Below are positions 16,279 through 24,773 of a stretch of DNA of 64,000 nt, in pieces. Source of the stretch: Pseudomonas oryzihabitans (lineage in GTDB: Bacteria > Pseudomonadota > Gammaproteobacteria > Pseudomonadales > Pseudomonadaceae); NCBI RefSeq assembly GCF_007665395.1, contig NZ_VDND01000013.1, forward strand, positions 62,001 through 126,000, written 5' to 3'. The notes under the pieces were generated by a model, which saw only the letters and a list, made by a program, of their open reading frames with translations, did not search any database and was not told the DNA's origin. Numbering within the stretch: position 1 is the stretch's first letter; every line of letters starts with the position of its first letter. The translations under genes were made by a program, and so were the position numbers.

Positions 16279-16833
16279 TTGGACGTCGGTGCCCGCCTGC
16301 AAACCATCCGTACCCTCAAGGGCCTGTCCCAGCGCGAACTCGCCAAGCGTGCCGGGGTGACCAACAGCACCATCTCGATGATCGAGAAGAACAGCGTCAG
16401 CCCCTCCATCAGCTCGCTGAAGAAGGTACTGGCCGGCATTCCCATGTCCCTGGTGGAATTCTTCTCGCTGGACCTGGAGCAGGATGCCCCTACCCAGGTG
16501 GTCTATCGCGCCAACGAGCTCATCGACATCGCCAGCGGCGCCCAGACCGTGCGCATGCGCCTGGTCGGCCGTGCCCATCCCAGTCGCGCCCTGGCCTTCC
16601 TCGACGAGACCTATCCGCCGGGCGCCGACACCGGTGACGAGATGTACGCCCACGAGGGCGAGGAAGCCGGCCTGGTGGTGGAAGGCCGCCTGGAGCTGAC
16701 CGTGGGCGGCGAGGTGCACATCCTCGAACCGGGTGACAGCTACTACTTCGAGAGCAGCCGCCCGCACCGCTTCCGCAATCCCTTCGAGGCCCCGGCCCGG
16801 CTGATCAGCGCGACCACCCCGGCGAATTTCTGA
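16279..16833 (+). CDS. pauR: HTH-cupin transcriptional regulator, PauR-like
   Basis: This 184-aa protein has an N-terminal XRE-type HTH (LKGLSQRELAKRAGVTNSTISMIEKN) and a C-terminal cupin (HEGEEAGLVVEGRLELTVGG). That is the layout of PuuR/PauR repressors of polyamine catabolism by gamma-glutamylation. In P. aeruginosa the PauR gene lies beside dadX (from memory), as here. The flavin oxidase at 11326-12606 is a plausible target. The start is TTG at 16279, with GAGGAG 11 bases upstream; no in-frame ATG or GTG fits better. The symbol is by synteny and domain layout. Confidence 0.75.
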   Translation: MDVGARLQTIRTLKGLSQRELAKRAGVTNSTISMIEKNSVSPSISSLKKVLAGIPMSLVEFFSLDLEQDAPTQVVYRANELIDIASGAQTVRMRLVGRAHPSRALAFLDETYPPGADTGDEMYAHEGEEAGLVVEGRLELTVGGEVHILEPGDSYYFESSRPHRFRNPFEAPARLISATTPANF

Positions 16834-16855
16834 CCACCCGCAGCACGGTGGTCGT

Positions 16856-17335
16856 AGGGTGGAAAGCGGCGCAGTCTTTTCCACGTTGAAGTCGGTGTCT
16901 GGGGCGGCCCTCACCCCAGCCCTCTCCCAGAGGGAGAGGGGGCTGTCCGAGCGGGCGCACGAGTTCATCTGTCCGCGTAGGGTGGAAAACGGCGCAGCCT
17001 TTTCCGCCTGGAGGCCGGTGCCTGGGGCGGCCCTCACCCCAACCCTCTCCCCGGGGAGAGGGGGCTTTCCGAGCGGGCTGGATTTCGTCTACTCAGTGGT
17101 AGGGTGGAAAACGGCGCAGCCTTTTCCACCGGGAGGCCGGTGCCGGGTGCAGCCCTCACTCCAACCCTCTCCCGGGGGGAGAGGGTGCTGTCCGAGTAGG
17201 CGTAGATTTCGTCTGCTCAGTGGCAGGGTGGAAAACGGCGCAGCCTTTTCCGCCTGGAGGCCGGTGCCGGGTGCAGCCCTCACTCCAACCCTCTCCCGGG
17301 GGAGAGGGGGCGGTTCGAGTGGGCGCTCGAGACCG
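16856..17335. repeat. four tandem copies of a ~123-bp palindromic repeat
   Basis: Units starting AGGGTGGAAA recur at 16856, 16979, 17101 and 17225 (spacing 123, 122 and 124). Each carries GGTGGAAAACGGCGCAGCC with the facing TTTTCC arm, a GGAGGCCGGTGCC-type middle, and the CCCTCACCCCAACCCTCTCCC/GGGGAGAGGGGG palindrome. They fill most of the pauR-DinB gap (16834-17426), where no gene is seen. Confidence 0.92.
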
Positions 17336-17430
17336 TAGGTTGGGCTGAGACAGCTCCATCGTCGAAGCCCAACATTGCCGCCCCGCTGAGGCAAGGGCTG
17401 TTGGGCTTCGCTGCGCGCAACCCGACCTAA
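17336..17430. repeat. GTTGGGCT/AGCCCAAC palindromic repeat
   Basis: This repeat contains GTAGGTTGGGCT, an AAGCCCAAC arm, a second TTGGGCTTCG and CAACCCGACCTAAG. It is the same palindrome type as one half of the 149-bp units at 9193-9772. It overlaps the last bases of the opposing DinB-type gene. Confidence 0.7.
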
Positions 17431-17978
17431 GGGGCGATTCCCCACAATGCCCCTTCATCGATCCCCAAGGCTGCCAGCTCCGCCCGGCGTAACGGTTCGT
17501 CCTGTTCGAGAAAGAATTCGTCCAGCTGCGGCGGTGCCACGCCGCTGGCCAGCAGCAGGGCGTGGGCCTGGCCGCGGTGGTGCAGCTGGTGCACGAAGAG
17601 GTGCTGCAGGGTGCGCAGTCGCTGTTCCCGTACCGGGCCGCTGACGCGGGGCAGGGTGATGAGCTGGGTCAGTTGCTGGGGAGCGAGGCGGCGGCACAGG
17701 GCGATCAGGCGCTGGTCGCTGGCGATCTGGGCCGCACCCAGCGTCGCCAGGTCGGGCCAGTCCGTGTCCTGGTAAGGCCGGGGCTGGTCATGCAGGGCGT
17801 CGAGATAGAAGCGATCCACGTCGAGCAGATGGCCGAGCAGGGCCCAGAGCGAGCCGAAGAAGGCCGCGGGTTGGGGCGCCCGCAGGGCATGGACCGGCAG
17901 CAGGGCGCAGGCTGCCAGCAGGCGATGGTTCGACCAGCGATTGTTGCAGGCCTGGGCCAGCAGCAGGGTGGTGGTCAT
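17427..17978 (-). CDS. DinB/YfiT-fold family protein
   Basis: This 183-aa four-helix-bundle protein has three putative metal-binding histidines: one in LLGHLLDVDRFYLD (about residue 47) and two in HLFVHQLHHRGQAHALL (about residues 122-132). The HQxHHRGQ signature is characteristic of the DinB superfamily, which includes thiol-dependent transferases and many uncharacterised members. ATG at 17978 has AGAGGA 7 bases upstream. The last codons run into the adjacent palindromic repeat, so the C-terminus may have been altered by the repeat. The substrate is unknown. Confidence 0.8.
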   Translation of the reverse strand: MTTTLLLAQACNNRWSNHRLLAACALLPVHALRAPQPAAFFGSLWALLGHLLDVDRFYLDALHDQPRPYQDTDWPDLATLGAAQIASDQRLIALCRRLAPQQLTQLITLPRVSGPVREQRLRTLQHLFVHQLHHRGQAHALLLASGVAPPQLDEFFLEQDEPLRRAELAALGIDEGALWGIAP

Positions 17979-18126
17979 GAGCAAGTCCTCTGCAGGGCAC
18001 GCGGACACCTACTGTAACCTGCGGTGGTGTGGCGGAGGTCGCAGCCTGGGCACCCTTGGCATTGAGCCGCTGCCGGCACTTTGCCATGCTCCGCCGCTCT
18101 GCTCTTTACCTGCAAGGATGCGCCCG

Positions 18127-19104
18127 ATGCCGAGAATGTCGCCCTGGTTGGGCCTGGTCGCCGCCCTGTGCCTGGCTGCCCCGGTCCGGGCCGCCGAATC
18201 CGTCTCCCTGCCCGACCTGCCCTACATCCCCCTGGGCGTGGTCGGCCACGACAACAACGCCGCCTATCCCGATGCGCAGATGGAGCGGCGGCTGCAACTG
18301 CTCGACCGCTACAACCTGCGCACCTACCGCTCCGGCGAATTCCTGCTGCTCGACCTGCCCCGGCTGGATCGCCTGGTGACCCTGGCCCGCCAGTACCGCA
18401 TTACCCTGCGACCGGTGATCACCCAGCAGCTGACCCAGGCCCAGGCCTACGCCCTGGCCAAGCGCTATGCGAAGGACATCAAGATCTGGGAGATCGGCAA
18501 CGAGCAGGACTATTCGCGGGTCGGCGCCGGCATTCGTATCAGTCGGCTGGTAGATATCTATCGCGGCATCCGCCGGGCGTCCGACGAACTGGGCGCCGGA
18601 CTCGAGACCACCATCAACGTGATGTCCTGCAATCCCGATGACCGGGGCGCCAAGGCCCGTTGCCCAGGCGATCGCCTGGGCTCCATGTGGTTTCTCGATC
18701 AGGCCAAGGCCGCCGGCTTCGACTTCGACCACATCAGCTTCCACTACTACCCGCACTACCACGACCGTGGCCGCTGGATGGATCTCTACCTGGGGCAGAT
18801 GCGCGCCATGGCGGAAAAGTACCGGACGCGGATCTTCTTCAACGAGGTCAACTGCGGCGAGATCTACACCGGCGTCACCGATGGCGGCCGGCCCGGTGAC
18901 CGCGGTTGCCACGACGGCCTCGAGGCGATCCTGTCCGAACTCAATGGGCGCTATCGCGACATCGTCCGTGAGATCAACGTCTACGAATTGCTCGACGAAC
19001 CGACCCATCCGATTGCCCATGAGCGGCACTTCGGCCTGATGTACGACCTGGATCGCCCGAAACCAGTCATGGCGCTGATCCGGCGCTATGCCGGAGCGCC
19101 CTGA
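18127..19104 (+). CDS. secreted glycosidase-like protein (clan GH-A type), paralogue of the next gene's C-terminal domain
   Basis: This 325-aa protein has a signal peptide (residues 1-23, ending PVRAA). The mature region is a TIM-barrel glycosidase-like domain. The acid/base candidate is Glu126 in IWEIGNEQDY and the nucleophile candidate is Glu240 in IFFNEVNC, the strand-4/strand-7 arrangement of clan GH-A. It can be aligned end to end with residues ~572-865 of the following protein, with four matching cysteines (NVMSCN, ARCPGD, VNCGE, RGCHD). The ATG at 18127 has AAGGA 9 bases upstream; the ATG at 18118 abuts that site. I cannot assign a GH family or substrate; an exopolysaccharide is plausible. 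Confidence 0.8.
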   Translation: MPRMSPWLGLVAALCLAAPVRAAESVSLPDLPYIPLGVVGHDNNAAYPDAQMERRLQLLDRYNLRTYRSGEFLLLDLPRLDRLVTLARQYRITLRPVITQQLTQAQAYALAKRYAKDIKIWEIGNEQDYSRVGAGIRISRLVDIYRGIRRASDELGAGLETTINVMSCNPDDRGAKARCPGDRLGSMWFLDQAKAAGFDFDHISFHYYPHYHDRGRWMDLYLGQMRAMAEKYRTRIFFNEVNCGEIYTGVTDGGRPGDRGCHDGLEAILSELNGRYRDIVREINVYELLDEPTHPIAHERHFGLMYDLDRPKPVMALIRRYAGAP

Positions 19105-19188
19105 GGCGCCAGAAAGCGGGCAAGTCTGACGTTGGGCGCCGATCGGTCTCGTGCGTGACCCTATGGTCACCGATAGACGGTAGCTAAA

Positions 19189-19251
19189 GTGCCATCATCG
19201 GCACCGTACATCTGGCAAAACGCTGCGTTCACCCCCACTCGATGATGGCAC
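19189..19251. promoter_or_regulatory. 12-bp inverted repeat upstream of the large glycosidase gene
   Basis: GTGCCATCATCG (19189-19200) and CGATGATGGCAC (19240-19251) are exact reverse complements 39 bases apart, within the 282-base region between the two glycosidase genes. A near-palindrome, CTATGGTCACCGATAG, lies at 19161-19176. Either could be an operator, or the long arms could form an RNA stem. No binding protein can be named. Confidence 0.5.
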
Positions 19252-19386
19252 GGGTTCTTATTGGTCTACCGCTTGCACTAGGCTTTGCAGGTGTCGGAGA
19301 AACGATCTTTTCCGGCAGTTTTCCTGCTGTACCGAGGTGGGATGCACGGATCGAATCGCGCACCTCGGCCTATCTGGTTCCTTTGC

Positions 19387-21984
19387 ATGACAATCCTTAG
19401 CTCTATCTCTCGCCGCCTGCCGCGTCAGGCGCTGCTCTTGCCTGCCCTGTTCGCCACCGCTTCGCTCGCCACCTCCGCCCAGGCCGTTGACCTGGTCGGT
19501 CTCAACTTCTCCGGCGCCACCTTCGCCGCCCAGGTACTGCCCGGTGTCAACGACCGCAACTTCATCTTCCCGGCCGAAAGCCATTTCCAGCAGTGGAGCG
19601 CCAAGGGCGTGAAGCTGGTGCGCTTCCCCATCCTCTGGGAGCGCCTGCAACCCTCCATGGGGGTCAATCTCGATCCCACCTATGCCGGCCTGATCGATCG
19701 CACCCTGGGCTATGCCCAGAAGTACGGCGTCAAGGTCATCCTCGATCTGCACAACTACGCCCGCTACCAGGGCAAGGTCATCGGTGCGGGCGAGGTGCCC
19801 TACGAGGCCTTCCAGAATCTCATGACCCGCGTCGCGCAGCGCTGGGGCACCCATGCCGCGCTGTACGGCTACGACATCATGAACGAGCCCCACGACGCCG
19901 TGAGCAACTGGCCGACCGCCGCCCAGTACGGCATCAACGGCGTGCGCGTGGCCGATTCGACCCATCCGATCTTCATCGAGGGCAACGGCTGGGCCGATAC
20001 CACCCGCTGGCCGCAGTGGAACGATGCCCTGCTCAAGCTGACCGACCCGGCCAATAACCTGGTCTTCATGGCCCAGGCCTTCTTCGATACCAACCTGAAC
20101 GTGGCGAGCCTGGCATCGAGCTATGGCGTCGACCGCCTCAAGCCCTTCGTCTCCTGGCTCAAGACCAACAACAAGCGTGGCTTCATCGGCGGCTTCGGCG
20201 TACCGGACACAGATGCGCGCTGGTTGCCGATCCTCGACGCCATGCTGGCCTACCTGAAGCAGAACTGCATTCCGGCCACCTACTGGGCCGCCGGCCCGGG
20301 CTGGGGTACCTACAACCAGGCGGTCGAGCCCATCAATGGCAAGGACCGTCCGCAGTGGGCGGTGCTCGCCAAGTACCTCGACAAGGACAGCTGCAGTGGC
20401 ATCGGCCCGCAGGTGACCCCGACCGCCACCACCCCGGCCAAGACCGAGACCGCCACCGGCGGCGCGACCGCGGGCACTACCGGCGGCACGGGTACTACCG
20501 GCACCACCACGGGTACCACCACCGGCGCCACGCGTGCGACCGGCACCGGTACTACCGGGGGGACCACAGGGACCGGCGCCAGCTCGGGGGCGACCACTGG
20601 CACCACCGGGACCACCGCCAACGCCGCGACCTCGACCAAGCTGACCACCGTCGAACAGCTCTACCTGGCCTACTACGGCCGGGCAGCCGATGCCAGCGGG
20701 CTGAACTACTGGGCCTCGCGCCTGGCCAGCGACATGAGCGTCGAGCAGCTGGCGGCCACCTTCGCCGCCAACAGCGAATCGACCGCCCTCTATGGCTCCC
20801 TGAGTGGCGCGGCCCTGGTCAACCAGGTCTACCAGACCCTCTTCGGGCGGAGCGCCGACAGCAGTGGCAGCGCCTACTGGAGCAGCCGCCTGGCTAATGG
20901 CGTGACCTCGCGCGCCAACCTGCCGCTGGAGATCATGCGCAGCAGCGCCGGTGACGACAAGACCGCCTTCGACAAGAAGGTGAGCACGGCCCTGGCCCAG
21001 GGCAGCAGCACCAGCACGACCCCGGCGGCCAGCGTGCAACCGGTGCAGAACGTGGTCCAGCCGGTGCAGTCCGGTACCGTCTCCTCGGCGCCCCTGACCG
21101 GCTATGCCAACATCCCCCTGGGCGTGGTCGGCCACGACAACAGCGACGCCTATCCGGATGCGGAGATGGAAGCCCGTCTGCAGTTGCTGGTGGCGCGCAA
21201 CCTGCGCACCTATCGTTCCGGCGAGTACCTGGTGACCAACTTCGACCGGCTGGATCGGCTGGTGACCCTGGCACGCAAGTACAACATCACCCTGCGACCG
21301 GTGATCACCCACAAGCTGAGCCAGGCACAGGCCTATACCCTGGCCAAGCGCTACGCCAACGACATCAAGATCTGGGAGATCGGCAACGAGCAGGACTATG
21401 CCAAGGCCGGTGCGCAGGACCGTATCAACGTCCTGGTCGGCATCTACCGCGGCATCAAGCAGGCCTCGGACGAGTTGGGCGCCAACCTCAAGACCACCAT
21501 CAACGTGATGGCCTGCAACTCGGACGACAAGACCGCCACCTCACGCTGCCCGGGTGATCGCAACGGCGCCATGTGGTTCCTCGACCAGGCCAAGGCGTCG
21601 GGCTTCAACTTCGACTACGTGAGCTTCCACTACTACCCCTACTTCGACGACAAGGGTTACTGGATGGACATGTACCTGGGGCAGATGCGCGCCATGGCCA
21701 CCAAGTACAAGACCAAGGTGTTCTTCAACGAGATGAACTGCGGCAATGTCTACCAGGGCAACACCGACGGCGGTCGCGCCGGCGACCAGGCCTGCTACGA
21801 CAGCGTCAAGCAGATGCTCACGGTGCTCAACACCAGCTACAAGGACGTGGTGGCCGAGATCAACGTCTACGAATTGCTCGACGAGCCGAACAACCCGGTG
21901 GTCCACGAGCGGCACTTCGGGATGATGTATGACCTCAAGCGTCCCAAGCCGATCTTCGACATGGTGACCAGCTTCGCCAAGTAA
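19387..21984 (+). CDS. secreted three-part protein: GH5-like domain, DUF4214, C-terminal glycosidase domain
   Basis: This 865-aa protein starts with a signal peptide (to about residue 33, TSAQA). Residues ~34-340 are a GH5 cellulase-like barrel (HNYARY; NEPH with acid/base Glu166; YWAAGPGWGTY), but the usual nucleophile motif GE(F/Y)G reads IGGFGVPD, with Gly at 269. Residues ~344-415 are a Thr/Gly-rich linker. Residues ~420-540 carry two DUF4214-type units (EQLYLAYYGRAADASGLNYW and VNQVYQTLFGRSADSSG). Residues ~572-865 are a second glycosidase domain with Glu668 (IGNEQDY) and Glu782 (FFNEMNC), matching the preceding gene. A strong terminator follows. An alternative ATG at 19342 has GAGGTG only 2 bases away. 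Probably extracellular and polysaccharide-active; the substrate is unknown. Confidence 0.85.
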   Translation: MTILSSISRRLPRQALLLPALFATASLATSAQAVDLVGLNFSGATFAAQVLPGVNDRNFIFPAESHFQQWSAKGVKLVRFPILWERLQPSMGVNLDPTYAGLIDRTLGYAQKYGVKVILDLHNYARYQGKVIGAGEVPYEAFQNLMTRVAQRWGTHAALYGYDIMNEPHDAVSNWPTAAQYGINGVRVADSTHPIFIEGNGWADTTRWPQWNDALLKLTDPANNLVFMAQAFFDTNLNVASLASSYGVDRLKPFVSWLKTNNKRGFIGGFGVPDTDARWLPILDAMLAYLKQNCIPATYWAAGPGWGTYNQAVEPINGKDRPQWAVLAKYLDKDSCSGIGPQVTPTATTPAKTETATGGATAGTTGGTGTTGTTTGTTTGATRATGTGTTGGTTGTGASSGATTGTTGTTANAATSTKLTTVEQLYLAYYGRAADASGLNYWASRLASDMSVEQLAATFAANSESTALYGSLSGAALVNQVYQTLFGRSADSSGSAYWSSRLANGVTSRANLPLEIMRSSAGDDKTAFDKKVSTALAQGSSTSTTPAASVQPVQNVVQPVQSGTVSSAPLTGYANIPLGVVGHDNSDAYPDAEMEARLQLLVARNLRTYRSGEYLVTNFDRLDRLVTLARKYNITLRPVITHKLSQAQAYTLAKRYANDIKIWEIGNEQDYAKAGAQDRINVLVGIYRGIKQASDELGANLKTTINVMACNSDDKTATSRCPGDRNGAMWFLDQAKASGFNFDYVSFHYYPYFDDKGYWMDMYLGQMRAMATKYKTKVFFNEMNCGNVYQGNTDGGRAGDQACYDSVKQMLTVLNTSYKDVVAEINVYELLDEPNNPVVHERHFGMMYDLKRPKPIFDMVTSFAK

Positions 21985-22002
21985 ACCCTGAGCGCGGCCC
22001 TT

Positions 22003-22046
22003 GCACCGCCCCCGTTGCCTGACAGGCAGCGGGGGCGGTGCCGTTT
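22003..22046 (+). terminator. Rho-independent terminator
   Basis: GCACCGCCCCCG (22003-22014) pairs with CGGGGGCGGTGC (22030-22041). An inner TGCCTG/CAGGCA stem fills the loop, and CGTTTT follows. It ends transcription 18 bases after the large glycosidase gene. Confidence 0.85.
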
Positions 22047-22083
22047 TGGGGCTTGTGTCTGGCTGGTCTGGAGCGGGGTTTGC

Positions 22084-22690
22084 CCTCACCCCAGCCCTCT
22101 CCCGGAGGGAGAGGGGGTGGATCGGCGTGGGGGTGGGTGTTGGCAGGTCCCTGAAGCGGGAGGTAGTAGGAGCCGTACTTCCTAGGGGAGGGGGGGATCG
22201 GCATGGGGGTGGGCGTTGGCAGGGCCTTGAGGCGGGAAGTAGCAGGCGCCGTACTTCCAGGCGAGAGGGGGGTGGATTGGCGTGGGGCGGGTGTTGGCAG
22301 GTCCTTGAAGCTGGAGGTAGCAGACGCCGCTTTTCGCTCCTATTTCCTAGGGAAGCGGAGGCGGATCGGCATGGGAGTGGGCATTGGCAGTCACCTGGCG
22401 CTGCGATGTGGCAGGCGCTGCTGATGCTCCCCTCTCCCTTGGGGAGAGGGTCTGGGGGTGAGGGGGGAGTGCCAAGCAGAGGCTAGTCCGGCGTGAAGCG
22501 GGCCCTCACCCTAGCCCTCTCCCGGAGGGAGAGGGGACTGAGCGGTGTGGTGGGTTGGTCGCGTAGCCAGTGGCTTTACGACGAAGTTTAAGGCGAGATG
22601 CCTCGGCTCGCGGCGGCTCGCGGCGGCTCGCGGCGGCACGCGCTAGCCCCCTCTCCCTCAGGAGAGGGTTGGGGTGAGGGTAAGCGCCGG
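22084..22690. repeat. repeat field between the glycosidase and rep genes
   Basis: No gene is seen here. REP-like CCCTCTCCC/GGGAGAGGG palindromes lie at about 22084-22113, 22430-22462, 22503-22533 and 22648-22681. Between them (22117-22420) is a degenerate tandem array in which ATCGGCRTGGG- or ATTGGCGTGG-type starts recur at 22121, 22197, 22276 and 22365. Its units share GTTGGCAG, CTTGAGGCGGGAAGTAGCAG and CGCCGTACTTCC. A triplicated CGGCGGCTCG run sits near 22611-22635. Confidence 0.85.
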
Positions 22691-22699
22691 CGGAGGTCG

Positions 22700-24712
22700 T
22701 TACCCCCGCTTCAACAGCGCCCGCATCGCCGCCAGGGCGTCGTTGCCGCGGGCGGCCTTCTGTTCTTGGGGAGCTTCCTCCAGGCCTTCCCACTGCAGGT
22801 CCTCGGGCGGCAGTTCGTCGAGGAAGCGGCTGGGGGTACAGTCGATCAGTTCGCCATACTGCTTGCGCCGGGTGGCGTAGGTGAAGGCCAGCGTCTGGCG
22901 GGCGCGGGTGATGCCCACATAGGCCAGGCGGCGCTCTTCCTCGATGGTGTCGGCCTCGATGCTGGAGCGGTGCGGCAGGATTTCCTCCTCCATGCCCATG
23001 ATGAACACATAGGGGAATTCCAGGCCCTTGGAGGCGTGCAGGGTCATCATCTGTACCCCGTCGGCGCCTTCCTCTTCCTCCTGCTGGCGTTCGAGCATGT
23101 CGCGCAGCACCAGCTTGGCGATGGCGTCCTCGATGGTCATCTCGCCGTCCTCGTCCTTCTCCAGGATGTTCTTCAGCGCATCCATGAGGAACCAGACGTT
23201 GCCCATGCGGAAGTCGGCGACCTTGTCCGAGCTGGCGTTCTGCCGAATCCAGTTCTCGTAGTCGATGTCCATCACCATGCTGCGCAGAGCGCCGATGGGA
23301 TCTTCGCCCGCGCAATTCTGGCGCACTCCGTCCATCCAGCGCTTGAAGCGCCCGAGGCGCTCGGTGAAGCGGGCGTCCAGGTGTTCGCCCAGGCCGATCT
23401 CGTCGGCGGCGGCGTACATCGACAGATCCCGGCTGCCGGCGTAGTTGCCGAGCTTTTCCAGGGTGGTGGAGCCGATCTCTCGGCGCGGCACGTTGATCAC
23501 CCGCAGGAAGGCGTTGTCGTCGTCCGGATTGACCAGCAAGCGCAGGTAGGACATCACGTCCTTGACCTCCTGGCGGGCGAAGAAGCTGGTGCCGCCGGAG
23601 AGCCGGTAGGGGATCTGGTAGTGCTGGAGCTTGAGCTCCATCAGCTTGGCCTGGTGGTTGCCGCGATAGAGGATGGCGAAGTCCGCGTAGGGCCGCTGGG
23701 TCTTGAGGTGCAGGGTGAGAATCTCCAGGGCGATGCGCTCGGCCTCGCCATCCTCATTCTTGCAGCGCAATACCCGGATCGGATCGCCGTGGCCCATCTC
23801 GCTCCACAGCTGCTTCTCGAATACATGGGGGTTGTTGGCGATGAGCACGTTGGCGCACTTGAGGATGCGGCTGGTGGAGCGGTAGTTCTGCTCCAGCATC
23901 ACCACCTTCAAGGAGGGGAAGTCGTCCTTGAGCTGCATCAGGTTTTCCGGCCGCGCGCCGCGCCAGGCGTAGATCGACTGGTCGTCGTCGCCCACCACGG
24001 TGAACTGGGCGCGCTCCTGCACCAGCATCTTCACCAGGAGGTACTGGCTGGTGTTGGTGTCCTGGTATTCGTCCACCAGCATGTAGCGGATGCGATTGCG
24101 CCAGCGCTCCAGCACCTCGGGGTGATCCTGGAACAGCTTCACCGGCATCAGGATGAGATCGTCGAAGTCGACCGCATTGTAGGCCTTGAGGGTGCGCTGG
24201 TAGTGCAGGTAGACCACCGCGGCGGTCTGTTCCTTGGGCGTGCGCGCCTTTTCCAGGGCCTCTTCCGGCAGGATGAGGTCGTTCTTCCAGTTGCCGATGT
24301 AGTTCTTGATCTCGTCCAGGCCGTCGTCGCCCTGGTACTCCTTCTGCATGATGTCGGTGAGCAGCGCCTTGATGTCGCCCTCGTCGAAGATGGAGAAGCC
24401 CGGCTTGTAGCCCAGGTGCACGTACTCGCGGCGGATGATGTTCAGCCCGAGGTTGTGGAAGGTGGAGACGGTCAGGCCGCGGCCTTCGCCGGCCTTGAGC
24501 AGGCTGGCGACCCGCGCCTTCATCTCCCGCGCCGCCTTGTTGGTGAAGGTCACGGCGCAGATGTACTGGGCGCGGATGCCGCACTGCTGCACCAGGTAGG
24601 CGATCTTGCGGGTGATGACGCTGGTCTTGCCGGAGCCGGCACCGGCCAGCACCAGCAGGGGGCCGCTGATGTAGGCCACGGCTTCGGCCTGGCGGGGATT
24701 GAGCTTGGACAT
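22700..24712 (-). CDS. rep: ATP-dependent DNA helicase Rep
   Basis: This 670-aa superfamily-1A 3'-5' helicase starts MSKLNPRQAEAVAYISGPLLV. Motif I is AGAGSGKTSVITRKI (about residues 22-36), with motif Ia TFTNKAAREM, motif II VDEYQDTN, motif III GDDDQSIYAWRGA, motif IV LEQNYRST, motif V MTLHASKGLEFPYVF and motif VI EERRLAYVGITRAR. Length matches E. coli Rep (673). It helps forks past protein barriers and restarts replication. It stands alone, with a repeat field downstream and its own short upstream region. Confidence 0.96.
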   Translation of the reverse strand: MSKLNPRQAEAVAYISGPLLVLAGAGSGKTSVITRKIAYLVQQCGIRAQYICAVTFTNKAAREMKARVASLLKAGEGRGLTVSTFHNLGLNIIRREYVHLGYKPGFSIFDEGDIKALLTDIMQKEYQGDDGLDEIKNYIGNWKNDLILPEEALEKARTPKEQTAAVVYLHYQRTLKAYNAVDFDDLILMPVKLFQDHPEVLERWRNRIRYMLVDEYQDTNTSQYLLVKMLVQERAQFTVVGDDDQSIYAWRGARPENLMQLKDDFPSLKVVMLEQNYRSTSRILKCANVLIANNPHVFEKQLWSEMGHGDPIRVLRCKNEDGEAERIALEILTLHLKTQRPYADFAILYRGNHQAKLMELKLQHYQIPYRLSGGTSFFARQEVKDVMSYLRLLVNPDDDNAFLRVINVPRREIGSTTLEKLGNYAGSRDLSMYAAADEIGLGEHLDARFTERLGRFKRWMDGVRQNCAGEDPIGALRSMVMDIDYENWIRQNASSDKVADFRMGNVWFLMDALKNILEKDEDGEMTIEDAIAKLVLRDMLERQQEEEEGADGVQMMTLHASKGLEFPYVFIMGMEEEILPHRSSIEADTIEEERRLAYVGITRARQTLAFTYATRRKQYGELIDCTPSRFLDELPPEDLQWEGLEEAPQEQKAARGNDALAAMRALLKRG

Positions 24713-24773
24713 GGCGGACCGAGGGGGTGACGACGCTGGGCAGGGGATTCTACCAGCGCGCCCCGCCTCGGTC

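Noticed and set aside
20310..20648. Minus-strand Val/Pro-rich frame opposite the Thr/Gly linker
   Set aside because: It is the complement of ACC/GGC codon repeats in the linker and has no independent support.
19258..21312. Long minus-strand open frame (684 codons) opposite the large glycosidase gene
   Set aside because: Glycine/valine/arginine-rich with no recognisable motif. The plus strand carries a signal peptide and catalytic motifs.
22598..24730. Plus-strand open frame (710 codons) opposite rep
   Set aside because: All seven helicase motifs are on the minus strand; the plus frame is a compositional shadow.
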